This document shows positions 28,491-38,212 of a stretch of DNA of 64,000 bases, piece after piece (position 1 is the stretch's first letter; each line of letters begins with the position of its first letter). The position numbers were made by a program, and so were the translations under genes. The stretch is from an uncultured Pelagibacteraceae bacterium (GTDB taxonomy: Bacteria > Pseudomonadota > Alphaproteobacteria > Pelagibacterales > Pelagibacteraceae), in assembly GCA_902608975.1 (NCBI GenBank), contig CACLQI010000004.1, positions 1 through 64,000 of the forward strand, in the 5' to 3' direction. Under the pieces are notes generated by a model. It searched no databases, had not been told where the DNA came from, and was given only the letters and a program-made list of their open reading frames with translations.

Positions 28491-29825
28491 ATGTTAAAAA
28501 ATGTTTTAAGAAAAATAATATCTACATTTACAATTATAGTAGGTTTATTTTCTACAGTTGCAATACCTCAAAATGCATTTGCAGAAACACAATACTTTCC
28601 TGTAGCAAGTTCTAGAGTTGGGCCTTACTCAGCAATGGGTACGGGTTACTATGGAGCTCAAATAGACTACATGAACTACGTCAACATGAATGGCGGAGTA
28701 AATGGAGTTATGCTTACATGGCAAGAGTGTGAAACTGAATACAATGCTGTAAAAACAGTTGAGTGTTATCAGCGACTTTTTGAAAAAGACGGACAAAGAA
28801 TAGTGGTGTTTGATACACTAGGAACTCCAGGTGCATACGCTGTTATTAACCGAATGGCCAAAGACAATGTTGTTTTGGCTCAATACGGTTATGGAAGAAC
28901 AGACGGTGCAGATGGAAGAGTATGGCCTTGGGTATTTAATGCTGCAAGTCACTATTGGTCGCAAATTGCAGTAAAATTGAAGTTTATGGCTCAGATAGAG
29001 GGCGGTGTTGCAAATATGAAGGGCAAGAAAATTGTTCATCTTCACATTGACTCTGCTTATGGTCGTGAACCGTTACCAGCAATGAGAAAGATAACTTCTG
29101 ACTGGGGAATGAAATTAGTAGAAATTTCAATTCCACCTCCAGGTTTAGAACAACAATCTCAGTGGCTACAAATCAGAAGAGAAAAACCTGACTGGGTTAC
29201 TTTTTGGGGAGCTGGTTCTGGAATGAATTCTACAGCAATGACTAATGCTGCTAGAATTAATTTCCCAAGAGACCGAATGATGTATGTAACATTTGGTGCT
29301 GCTGAAGAGGACATGTATCCAGCAGGTGAGGCTGCAAAAGGAACTTACGCTGTTGCTAACGCTTTACCAGGAGAATATCCTTTGGTTAAAGATATTAAAG
29401 ATAAAGTGTATGGCGCTGGAAAAGGTAACTTAGCTGATCCAAATAGAATTGGTTCAGTTTATTGGAATAGAGGACTAGGTGCTGCAGTTATGTGGATTGA
29501 GGCTTTAAGAAATGCTCAAAAGATGCATAACAAAGTTGGTAAAGCAGTTACTGGTGCTGAGTTTAGAGATGGTTATGAAGCTTTAAACATGACTGAAGCT
29601 AGACTTAAAGAACTTGGAGTTGGAGGAATGTTAGCTCCATTTGCTATTTCATGTGCAAACCATGAAGGTGCTGGTAAATTTGCTGTAATGCAGTGGGATG
29701 GAACAAAATTCAATCAGGTAACTGGTTGGGAAGCTCCAATGGATCCTGCATTTATTAGAGGATTAGTGGAGGCATCAGCTGCAAAATTTGCAAAAGAAAA
29801 TAACATTACACCTAAAAAATGTTAA
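28491..29825 (+). CDS. Branched-chain amino acid/amide-type ABC transporter substrate-binding protein
   Basis: Signal peptide; periplasmic binding protein type 1 (HAAT) pattern; followed by LivF/G/H/M. Confidence 0.82.
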   Translation: MLKNVLRKIISTFTIIVGLFSTVAIPQNAFAETQYFPVASSRVGPYSAMGTGYYGAQIDYMNYVNMNGGVNGVMLTWQECETEYNAVKTVECYQRLFEKDGQRIVVFDTLGTPGAYAVINRMAKDNVVLAQYGYGRTDGADGRVWPWVFNAASHYWSQIAVKLKFMAQIEGGVANMKGKKIVHLHIDSAYGREPLPAMRKITSDWGMKLVEISIPPPGLEQQSQWLQIRREKPDWVTFWGAGSGMNSTAMTNAARINFPRDRMMYVTFGAAEEDMYPAGEAAKGTYAVANALPGEYPLVKDIKDKVYGAGKGNLADPNRIGSVYWNRGLGAAVMWIEALRNAQKMHNKVGKAVTGAEFRDGYEALNMTEARLKELGVGGMLAPFAISCANHEGAGKFAVMQWDGTKFNQVTGWEAPMDPAFIRGLVEASAAKFAKENNITPKKC

Positions 29826-29862
29826 TGTTTAACCCTTTTGTTAATTAATATTAAGTCAAATT

Positions 29863-29903
29863 AGGGAGTCTAAATGATTTTTATTATTCTAGACTCCCTT
29901 TTT
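29863..29903 (+). terminator. Hairpin + U-tract between Liv SBP and LivF-like gene
   Basis: agggagtcta (29863-29872) / tagactccct (29890-29899), 17-nt loop, T-run. Confidence 0.75.
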
Positions 29904-29949
29904 AAATAAAATTTAATAAAAATATATCGAATATAAAAATAGTATTTTA

Positions 29950-30765
29950 ATGAGCGATAATTTATCAAACATATTAGATATTAAAGATATTGAAGTAGTA
30001 TACGACAATGTTATTTTAGCTTTACACAATGTTTCACTAAAAGTTCCTAAGGGGAAAGTAGTTGCATTATTAGGAGCAAATGGAGCTGGTAAAAGCACAA
30101 CATTAAAAGCCGTTTCAACAATGCTTGCATCTGAAAGAGGCAAAGTTACAAAAGGCTCAATTAATTATAACGGAACTCCAATTGAAAAACAAAATCCTTC
30201 TCAAATGGTAGGGCTCGGAATGGTTCAGGTATTAGAGGGCAGAAGATGTTTTGGTCATTTAACAGTTGAAGAAAACATTATTTCAGGAGCTTACTCAAGA
30301 AAATTATCAAAAGGAGATATTAATCAAGAACTTGAAAAAATATATAGTTATTTTTTAAGACTTAAGGAAAGAAGAAAAAGTCAGGCAGCTTTTACTTCTG
30401 GTGGAGAACAGCAGATGATAGCAGTTGCAAGAGCAATGATGGCAAAACCAAAAATGTTATTATTAGATGAGCCGACAATGGGTCTTGCACCTCAATTGGT
30501 AGCCGAGATATTTAATATTGTAAAAGAGTTAAATCAAAAAGAAGGAGTTAGTATTTTGCTTGCTGAACAAAATACAAATATTGCATTAAAAAATTCAGAC
30601 TATGGCTACATCATTGAAACAGGAAAGGTCATGCTAGAGGGAACCGCAGAAAGTTTATTAAATAATGATAAAGTAAAAGAATTATATTTAGGTATATCAA
30701 AAAAAGGAAGAAAAAACTTTAGAGATGTTCTTAAAGAAGAAAGTTTAAATAAAAGAAGTAATTAA
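29950..30765 (+). CDS. livF: Branched-chain amino acid-type ABC transporter ATP-binding protein
   Basis: GANGAGKSTTLKAVS; SGGEQQMIAVARAMMAKPKMLLLDEPTMGLAP. Confidence 0.88.
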   Translation: MSDNLSNILDIKDIEVVYDNVILALHNVSLKVPKGKVVALLGANGAGKSTTLKAVSTMLASERGKVTKGSINYNGTPIEKQNPSQMVGLGMVQVLEGRRCFGHLTVEENIISGAYSRKLSKGDINQELEKIYSYFLRLKERRKSQAAFTSGGEQQMIAVARAMMAKPKMLLLDEPTMGLAPQLVAEIFNIVKELNQKEGVSILLAEQNTNIALKNSDYGYIIETGKVMLEGTAESLLNNDKVKELYLGISKKGRKNFRDVLKEESLNKRSN

Positions 30766-30767
30766 AG

Positions 30768-31562
30768 ATGGCATACGAAAGAAAATTTAAAATAGGTAAA
30801 CCAATTTTAGAGGTAAATAATATTTCACTCGCTTTTGGAGGTGTTAAAGCTATAACTGATACTTCATTTAATGTCCTTGAGCACGAGGTTAGAGCAATAA
30901 TTGGACCTAATGGAGCTGGAAAAAGCTCGATGCTTAATTGTATAAATGGCATCTATAAACCTCAAAAAGGAACTGTTTCTTTCAGGGGAAAAGAAATACC
31001 CAACATAACTCCAAACATAATGGCTCAAATGGGACTTTCTAGAACATTCCAAAACTTAGCTCTTTTTAAAAGAATGTCTGTATTAGATAATATTTTAGTT
31101 GGTCGTAAACTTCATACAAAGACAAATTTTATCGAAGTTGCTTTACAACTTCCTAAAGTAAAAAAAGAAGAAAAAGCAAACAGAGATAGATCTGAGGAAA
31201 TAATCAATTTTTTAGAAATAGAAGACATTAAAGATACTCCTGTTGGAAAACTTCCTTATGGATTACAAAAAAAAGTTGAGTTAGGCCGAGCTCTTGCAAC
31301 TGACTCATCAATAATTTTATTGGATGAGCCAATGGCCGGAATGAATGTTGAGGAAAAAAGAGATATGTGTAGATTTATTCTTAAAGTAAATGATGAACTT
31401 GGTACTACAATGGTTTTAATTGAACATGATATGGGTGTAGTAATGGATATATCTGATAGAGTTGTTGTGCTTGATTATGGCAAGGTTATTGGTGATGGGA
31501 CACCAGATGAGATAATGGCAAACCAAAAAGTAATAGATGCTTACTTAGGAGTGGAACACTAG
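30768..31562 (+). CDS. livG: Branched-chain amino acid-type ABC transporter ATP-binding protein
   Basis: GPNGAGKSSMLNCINGIYKPQKG; LSRTFQNLALF. Confidence 0.88.
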   Translation: MAYERKFKIGKPILEVNNISLAFGGVKAITDTSFNVLEHEVRAIIGPNGAGKSSMLNCINGIYKPQKGTVSFRGKEIPNITPNIMAQMGLSRTFQNLALFKRMSVLDNILVGRKLHTKTNFIEVALQLPKVKKEEKANRDRSEEIINFLEIEDIKDTPVGKLPYGLQKKVELGRALATDSSIILLDEPMAGMNVEEKRDMCRFILKVNDELGTTMVLIEHDMGVVMDISDRVVVLDYGKVIGDGTPDEIMANQKVIDAYLGVEH

Positions 31563-31570
31563 GATAAAAT

Positions 31571-32479
31571 ATGATTGATGAGTTATTATTTTTTATGGAA
31601 GTACTTGTGGGTGGTTTACTCGCCGGTACAATGTACTCTTTAGTTGCTTTAGGGTTTGTTCTTATTTTCAAAGCTTCAGCAACATTTAACTTTTCACAAG
31701 GGGCGATGGTATTTTTCTCAGTATTAGCATTCTGCGGTTTTATGCAAGATTTTAATATACCTTTTGTACTTGCATTTATTTTGGCTGCTCTTTTAATGGT
31801 AGTCGTTGGTCTTTGTACTGAAAGATTAGTTTTAAGACCTTTAATGAACGCTAGTGAAGATACAGTGTTAATGGCTACGATTGGGCTTGGTTACGTTTTA
31901 GAAGGACTTGCACAAGCTGCTTGGGGAGTTGAAGTTAGAAGACTAGATTTAGGAATAGGAGATTTTCCTGTGCCATGGATTGCTGATAACTTAAAACTGT
32001 TCATTAGTGCGCTTGATATTACTGCAGGATTGGTAGCAGCAATAATGATAATAGGATTATTTCTTTTATTTAAATATACTAAAATTGGTCTTGGACTAAG
32101 AGCGGTTGCTGACGATGCGGGAGCTGCCAGCTCTATTGGGATCCCTTTAAAACATATAATGCTATTAGTTTGGTCAGCTGCAGGAGTTGTAGCTTTAGTC
32201 GCTGGCTGTATGTGGGGAGCTAGGGCAGGTGTTCAATTTGCTCTTGTTGATCTTGCTTTAAAAGCTTTACCAGTTTTAATTATTGGTGGATTTTCGTCTA
32301 TTCCTGGAGCAATTATTGGAGGCTTAATTATTGGTGCAACTGAAAAAATATTAGAAGTTTATATTGGACCATATTTTGGAGGAGCAATTGAGGGTTGGGC
32401 TCCTTATGTATTAGCAATATTCTTTTTATTATATAGACCAGAAGGTTTATTCGGAGAAAAAATTATTAGGAGAGTCTGA
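31571..32479 (+). CDS. livH: Branched-chain amino acid-type ABC transporter permease
   Basis: GTMYSLVALGFVLIFKASATFNFSQGAM. Confidence 0.88.
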   Translation: MIDELLFFMEVLVGGLLAGTMYSLVALGFVLIFKASATFNFSQGAMVFFSVLAFCGFMQDFNIPFVLAFILAALLMVVVGLCTERLVLRPLMNASEDTVLMATIGLGYVLEGLAQAAWGVEVRRLDLGIGDFPVPWIADNLKLFISALDITAGLVAAIMIIGLFLLFKYTKIGLGLRAVADDAGAASSIGIPLKHIMLLVWSAAGVVALVAGCMWGARAGVQFALVDLALKALPVLIIGGFSSIPGAIIGGLIIGATEKILEVYIGPYFGGAIEGWAPYVLAIFFLLYRPEGLFGEKIIRRV

Positions 32480-32482
32480 TTT

Positions 32483-33559
32483 ATGAAACCAATTTTTATG
32501 ACTTATACAAAAAAAGACTTAATTAACTTAGGTGTTTGTATGGTTCTAAGTTTAATAATTATACCAATGTTTATCAAAACAGAATATTGGTACACATCAA
32601 TCTTAATACCTTGGTTGTGTTTAGCATTGGCTACAATCGGACAACAAATTGTTATGGGTTATACCGGGCAATTGGCTTTAGGTGCTGCTGGTTTTATGGC
32701 TGCAGGTGCTTTTGCTATGTTTAACCTTATTTTACGAGTACCAGATCTAGGTTTTGTAGGTTCATTAATAGTTTCAGGCTTAATTGCTGCAGCTTTTGGG
32801 ATTTTATTTGGTCTGCCAAGTTTGAAAGTAAGAGGGATTTATCTGATGGTTGCAACATTAGCTTCACAGTTTTTTATAATATGGATGATAGATAAATTTG
32901 GTTGGTTTAAAAACTACGACTCATCAGGAATTATAACTGCACAAGACATAGTAATCTTAGGAAAACCATTTACAACTCCATTAGCTATGTATTTAGTATG
33001 TTTAGCGGTCACCACGGTTTTAACTTTACTAGCGATGAACATGGCTAGGGGTAGCACTGGTAGAAATTGGATGGCAGTAAGGGATATGGATATAGCTGCA
33101 GAGTCAATGGGAGTTTCATTATTAAGAACAAAAGTACAGGCATTTGCTATTAGTGCGTTTTATTGCGGAGTTGCAGGTGCTCTTTTTGCGTTTTGTTATC
33201 TTAAATCCTTAGAACCAGTTGCCTTTGATATTAAATTATCTTTTAAAATTTTATTTATGTGCATACTTGGGGGACTAGGGACTATAAATGGTGCTTTTAT
33301 AGGAGCAGCATTTATTTTACTCTTCCCAGTTCTATTAAATAGTGTTGGAAACAATGTATTTCATGGAGCTATAGACGCTACAATTATTTCATCAATAGAG
33401 CAGGTAATATTTGGATTGTTAATGATTGTTTTTATGATTTACGAACCACTAGGAATGGCTAAGCTTTGGGAAACATTTAAACAAAATATAAAGTCAAAAC
33501 TACCATCATTAAATATGAAAAGTTTGAAATCTTCTAAAGTAAAAAAACCAAAAAAGTGA
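32483..33559 (+). CDS. livM: Branched-chain amino acid-type ABC transporter permease
   Basis: GYTGQLALGAAGFMAAGAF; MSFKILFMCILGGLGTINGAFIGA-type region. Confidence 0.88.
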   Translation: MKPIFMTYTKKDLINLGVCMVLSLIIIPMFIKTEYWYTSILIPWLCLALATIGQQIVMGYTGQLALGAAGFMAAGAFAMFNLILRVPDLGFVGSLIVSGLIAAAFGILFGLPSLKVRGIYLMVATLASQFFIIWMIDKFGWFKNYDSSGIITAQDIVILGKPFTTPLAMYLVCLAVTTVLTLLAMNMARGSTGRNWMAVRDMDIAAESMGVSLLRTKVQAFAISAFYCGVAGALFAFCYLKSLEPVAFDIKLSFKILFMCILGGLGTINGAFIGAAFILLFPVLLNSVGNNVFHGAIDATIISSIEQVIFGLLMIVFMIYEPLGMAKLWETFKQNIKSKLPSLNMKSLKSSKVKKPKK

Positions 33560-33639
33560 ATAAAAAAAAGTTAATTCTAGCATTATTGATCGGCATAGCA
33601 TTAGGAATGCTTATAGAAAATAATTTCATATTTTCATAA
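33556..33639 (+). CDS. 27-aa putative single-TM microprotein overlapping the livM stop (GTGA)
   Basis: Hand translation (M)NKKKLILALLIGIALGMLIENNFIFS*; not in ORF track. Confidence 0.4.
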   Translation: MNKKKLILALLIGIALGMLIENNFIFS

Positions 33640-33643
33640 ATTC

Positions 33644-34123
33644 TTAAAAAATTTTATTTTTTACAGGATATTTTTTTTTCAATACGAATCGATTTAAAAC
33701 AATTCCAAATAATATTACAATCAAAGTACCAAAAATAATTGGGTTTATTAGATAGTCATAGGATACACTACCAATTATAACTATTATAGGGTTTCCACCT
33801 GCGGGTGGATGGGTAACATTTAATAAAATCATAAAACCAACGCCCAAACCAACTGCAATAGGAATTATAATAAATAATTGCAATGGAATAAAATTTAAAA
33901 CTAAAATTCCAATTACAGATGTAACTAGATGACCAAAAAAAATATTTTTTGGCTGAGCAAATGGACTTTCTGGATAGCCATATAATATCACCATTGAAGA
34001 ACCAAATGATGCAATTAAAAAAACTCCAAATTCCGTTTTATATGTTAGCAAAGTTAAAACACCAATAGTAATAATTGAAAATATTGCTGATGTTATTGAT
34101 TGATTTAAAATTTTTTTATTCAT
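33644..34123 (-). CDS. HPP family integral membrane protein
   Basis: NVTHPPAGGNPIIVIIGS; multiple TM. Confidence 0.75.
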   Translation of the reverse strand: MNKKILNQSITSAIFSIITIGVLTLLTYKTEFGVFLIASFGSSMVILYGYPESPFAQPKNIFFGHLVTSVIGILVLNFIPLQLFIIIPIAVGLGVGFMILLNVTHPPAGGNPIIVIIGSVSYDYLINPIIFGTLIVILFGIVLNRFVLKKKYPVKNKIF

Positions 34124-34522
34124 TTAAAACTTTAAAGCTTTTGAAAGTGCTTTAAAAGGAAGCATTAAACATTCTTTTCGTGAAATATTTTTTTTATTAA
34201 ATAATTTATTGAATATATTCCATTCTTTACTAAATGAGTTATTACAATTTTCAAAAAAAGATAAAGCTAAATTAGTAATTTCTTTTATTTTTTTGATAGG
34301 TTTGTTAATAGATTTTAAAGATATTAAACTAACCGCAGCTTGACAGTAAACGCATGATTTACAACGGTATCCAAAATCAATAATTTTGTCATTTTTAACT
34401 TTCAAAGAAATTTCAATTTCATCACCACATAAAGGATTTTTTTGTTTTGATATATGTGTATGATCATTGATTATTTTATGATTAACAGTATTAGATGCAA
34501 TTTTTAAAACTTCTAAGTCCAT
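34124..34522 (-). CDS. NifU/IscU-like Fe-S cluster assembly scaffold-type protein
   Basis: NPLCGDEIEISLKV, FGYRCKSCVYCQAAVSL, RKECLMLPFKAL. Confidence 0.7.
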   Translation of the reverse strand: MDLEVLKIASNTVNHKIINDHTHISKQKNPLCGDEIEISLKVKNDKIIDFGYRCKSCVYCQAAVSLISLKSINKPIKKIKEITNLALSFFENCNNSFSKEWNIFNKLFNKKNISRKECLMLPFKALSKALKF

Positions 34523-34636
34523 TATAATTCTTTAATTAAAATATTTATGTTTTATATTTTATAATATGAATGATAACAATATTTTAGCAATTATTCTATC
34601 TGAGGTTAAATTAAATATATTAGAAAATTACTAAAA

Positions 34637-35893
34637 ATGACAGGATATTTACAAGCAAAAAAGATATTAGAAAATTCTAAAATTAATATTAAAATTCAAA
34701 CTTTAAGTACGGAAAAGTCTTTGAATAGAGTTTCCGCAATCAATGTTTATTCAAACGTAAACTATCCTGCTGCAAATAATACATCTTTTGATGGTTATGC
34801 AATTAACTCAAAAGATACAATTTTTTTAAATCAAAAAAAAATAAAGCTTTTTAAAATAATTAAAACTATTGCAGCTGGTGATAATCCAAAAATTAGTAAT
34901 ATTAAGAAATTCCAGACAGTTGAGGTTATGACCGGTGCATTGATTCCTAAACCTTTTGATACTGTAATTCCAATCGAACAAATAAAATTTTATCCAAGTA
35001 ATAAAGTAAAAAAATATATTTTAATTGATAAAAAAATTTCAAAAAATAATCATATAAGATTTAAAGGATCTGATTTTAAAAAAAAAGAATTAATTATTTC
35101 CAAAGGTGAAATAGTACAACCACAACATATTTTAGCCTTTAAAAGTTTAGGTATAAAAAAAATAAAAGTAATGTCTAAACCTAATATATTATTTTTTTCT
35201 ACTGGAAATGAAATTTCTGAAAAAAATAAGATAAATGATTGGCAAATAAGAAATTCAAACAGTTATTATATTAAATCTTTATCTAAAAATTTTTTATTCA
35301 ATTTTATTGATGGAGGGTTATTAAAAGATAAAGATAATTTACTTTTTGAAAAAAAGTTAAATAAAAGCTTAAATTCAAAAATCGATATCATTATTACTTC
35401 AGGAGCAGTTTCTGCTGGAAAATTTGATTTTGTTCCATCGATTATAAAAAAGTTTAAATTAACAAGTTTTTTTAAAGGTGTTTCAATAAGACCAGGAAAA
35501 CCAATTTTATTTGCAAAATTTAAAAATAAACAAAAATGTTTTTTTGGATTACCAGGTAATCCAATTTCATCAGCGGCATGTTTTAGATTTTTTGTATACC
35601 CTTACGTATGCAATATACTTGGTTTGCAAAAAGAAAAACCATTTAAAGCTATTTTAAAAAAAGATTTTGAAAAAAAAAAGAAATTTACTAGATTTTTAAA
35701 AGCGAAATTAATCTCAACTAAAAATGGAACTTTGGAAGTAGAAATTTTAACTGGTCAAGAGTCTTTTAAAATTAAATCTTTCATTAAATCAAATGTATGG
35801 GCACTTCTAAAATCAGGTAAATCTTTTTTTAAAAAAGGTCAAATAATTGAATGTTTCAGTCCTATTTTTTCAAATAAAAATATTTTTTATTAA
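34637..35893 (+). CDS. moeA: Molybdopterin molybdenumtransferase
   Basis: SFDGYAINSKDT, TGALIPKPFDTVIPIEQ, FFSTGNEI, GVSIRPGKPILFAKF, FGLPGNPISSA. Confidence 0.88.
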   Translation: MTGYLQAKKILENSKINIKIQTLSTEKSLNRVSAINVYSNVNYPAANNTSFDGYAINSKDTIFLNQKKIKLFKIIKTIAAGDNPKISNIKKFQTVEVMTGALIPKPFDTVIPIEQIKFYPSNKVKKYILIDKKISKNNHIRFKGSDFKKKELIISKGEIVQPQHILAFKSLGIKKIKVMSKPNILFFSTGNEISEKNKINDWQIRNSNSYYIKSLSKNFLFNFIDGGLLKDKDNLLFEKKLNKSLNSKIDIIITSGAVSAGKFDFVPSIIKKFKLTSFFKGVSIRPGKPILFAKFKNKQKCFFGLPGNPISSAACFRFFVYPYVCNILGLQKEKPFKAILKKDFEKKKKFTRFLKAKLISTKNGTLEVEILTGQESFKIKSFIKSNVWALLKSGKSFFKKGQIIECFSPIFSNKNIFY

Positions 35894-35941
35894 ATATAAT
35901 TTTTTATTGTGGAAAACTCTAATAGAGACTAAAAACTGCAG

Positions 35942-36847
35942 ATGCTTGAAATAAAAAACGAAAGAATTGCAATCCCAGTAGTTCTCTTAGCTGGGCTTTT
36001 ATGGTCATTTGGTCCTTTGATAGTTCGTTATATGGACGAACCAAATCTTGTTCCTTGGCAATATTTATTTGCTAGAGGAATTGTAATTTTTCTTATTTTA
36101 AATATTTTTTTATTTTTCGAGGAAGGTAAAAACTTTTATAAAAATTATTTTAAGATTGGATTATCAGGTTTAATAGGAGGAGCCGGGCTCGCTATAGCAA
36201 TGATAACTTTTATTTGGTCTATAATAAATACGAGCGCTGCAATCACACTTCTTTGCTTAGCTGCAATGCCTTTTATTACAGCTTTATTGGGTTTCTTATT
36301 TCTTAGAGAAACAATTTCTTTCAATGTTTGGATTGCAATAGTAGTTGCAGCAGTGGGAATATTGATTATGGCACTGGGAAATACCAGTCAAAGTTCTCTT
36401 TTAGGGTTAGTTTTTGGTTTAGCTTCAGCGATAGGTTTTTCAGTTTTTTCTGTATCTTTAAGGTGGAGAAAAGAAACGCCCAAGTTTACAACAGTTGCTA
36501 TTGCTGGATTATTTTGTGCAATAGTTTCTTCAATAATCCTTTTTATTGATGGTAAAAGTTTTATATCATCAAGTTATAACGAAGGCTTGTTCGCAATACA
36601 TGGAACAGTTGTTTGTTTAGGTTTGATTTTGTATTCAATAGGCTCTAAAGCTATACCTGCTGCGGAATTAACCTTGTTATCTTTAACAGAAATTATTGGA
36701 GGAATTTTTTGGGTTTGGCTTCCTTTATTTGGAGTTAACGAAGTGCCATCTAACAATACTATTATTGGGGGTTTTTTGATTTTTTTGTCTATCAGCTATT
36801 ATAGCTTAACAATAAAAACTAATAGAAGGTTTATAGCGCTTAATTAA
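35942..36847 (+). CDS. EamA/DMT superfamily transporter
   Basis: Ten predicted TM; ITALLGFLFLRETIS pattern. Confidence 0.82.
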   Translation: MLEIKNERIAIPVVLLAGLLWSFGPLIVRYMDEPNLVPWQYLFARGIVIFLILNIFLFFEEGKNFYKNYFKIGLSGLIGGAGLAIAMITFIWSIINTSAAITLLCLAAMPFITALLGFLFLRETISFNVWIAIVVAAVGILIMALGNTSQSSLLGLVFGLASAIGFSVFSVSLRWRKETPKFTTVAIAGLFCAIVSSIILFIDGKSFISSSYNEGLFAIHGTVVCLGLILYSIGSKAIPAAELTLLSLTEIIGGIFWVWLPLFGVNEVPSNNTIIGGFLIFLSISYYSLTIKTNRRFIALN

Positions 36848-36850
36848 TAT

Positions 36851-37966
36851 ATGAAAAATAAAAAAATTATTGTTAATAGCTGGAATGAATGGGATCCACT
36901 TAAACATGTCATTGTAGGAAGAGCAGATGGTTGTTGCATACCTGCTCCTGAGCCAGCACTAGATGCAAAAGTCCCAGAGGACTCAGATATGAAAGGTAAA
37001 CATGGACCGAGGACAAAAGATACAGTAGACAAAGCAAATCAATTACTTAACGATTTTGTTCATACTTTAGAAAAAAGAGGAATTAAAGTAGATAGACCTG
37101 AACCTATAAATTTTAATCAAGAAATTTCAACACCTGATTGGAAAGCTGAAACTATGTTTGGTTGTATGCCACCACGTGATGTTATTTTGACTGTTGGAAA
37201 TGAAATTTTAGAAGCAACAATGAGTTACAGGTGTAGGTGGTTCGAATATTTAAATTATAGACCACTTATTAAAAAATATTACGAACAAGATTTAAATATG
37301 AAACATGAGTCAGCACCAAAACCTAGATTAACAGATCTTGATTATAGAAAAGATTATTTATCTGAAAAAATTGGTATACAAAAAAGATTAGAGTGGACAG
37401 AAAAAAGGTTTTTTGTAACAACTGAAGAAGAACCTCTTTTTGATGCCGCAGATGTTTTGAGATTTGGAAAAGATTTAGTAGTTCAACATGGATTTACAAC
37501 CAATCTTAAAGGAATCGATTGGTTAAGTAGGCATTATAAACATCATAGAGTACATCCAGTTAATTTTCCAGGAGACCCTTATCCAATTCATATCGACGCT
37601 ACATTTACACCAATTAGACCAGGTTTAATTATTAATAACCCTCAAAGAAAACTTCCAAAAGAACAAAGAAAACTATTTGAAGATAACGATTGGAAAATAA
37701 TTGATGCTGCACAACCAGCTCACAATACACCACCTCCATTATGCTATTCATCAGTCTGGCTATCTATGAATGTTCTGGTTTTAGATCCAAAAACTGTTTG
37801 CGTAGAAAAAAGTGAAATTTATCAAGCAGAACAATTAGATAAACTTGGCATGGAAGTAGTCCCGATTGATTTAAGAGACGCCTATGCTTTTGGTGGCGGA
37901 CTGCACTGTTGTACTGCAGATGTTTACAGAGAAGGAAAATTAGAAGATTATTTTCCAAATCAATAA
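36851..37966 (+). CDS. Glycine amidinotransferase (AGAT)-like
   Basis: NSWNEWDPLKHVIVGRADG; FDAADVLRFGKDL; HIDATFTPIRPG; GGGLHCCTADVYREG. Confidence 0.85.
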   Translation: MKNKKIIVNSWNEWDPLKHVIVGRADGCCIPAPEPALDAKVPEDSDMKGKHGPRTKDTVDKANQLLNDFVHTLEKRGIKVDRPEPINFNQEISTPDWKAETMFGCMPPRDVILTVGNEILEATMSYRCRWFEYLNYRPLIKKYYEQDLNMKHESAPKPRLTDLDYRKDYLSEKIGIQKRLEWTEKRFFVTTEEEPLFDAADVLRFGKDLVVQHGFTTNLKGIDWLSRHYKHHRVHPVNFPGDPYPIHIDATFTPIRPGLIINNPQRKLPKEQRKLFEDNDWKIIDAAQPAHNTPPPLCYSSVWLSMNVLVLDPKTVCVEKSEIYQAEQLDKLGMEVVPIDLRDAYAFGGGLHCCTADVYREGKLEDYFPNQ

Positions 37967-38194
37967 TTAGCTAGGATTTTGTTTTAAAAGTTCAATATAT
38001 TTTATAACTTCGTCAAGTTTTTTATCATCTATATCTTTGTAGCTAGCGTTAAATTTATTTTTTACACAAATCGCAATATGAGCATAAGGGTTTCTTCCTT
38101 TAGGATGATTTGGATGTTCAGGTAATTGATTTTGTAGATAATCGCCAGCTTCCTGAATAATTTTCCACAGCTTATTTGTGTTTTCTTTGTTCAT
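37967..38194 (-). CDS. Small conserved-looking hypothetical protein (75 aa)
   Basis: Intact ORF, convergent with AGAT-like gene. Confidence 0.6.
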   Translation of the reverse strand: MNKENTNKLWKIIQEAGDYLQNQLPEHPNHPKGRNPYAHIAICVKNKFNASYKDIDDKKLDEVIKYIELLKQNPS

Positions 38195-38212
38195 GCAGTT
38201 TTAAAGAAAAAA

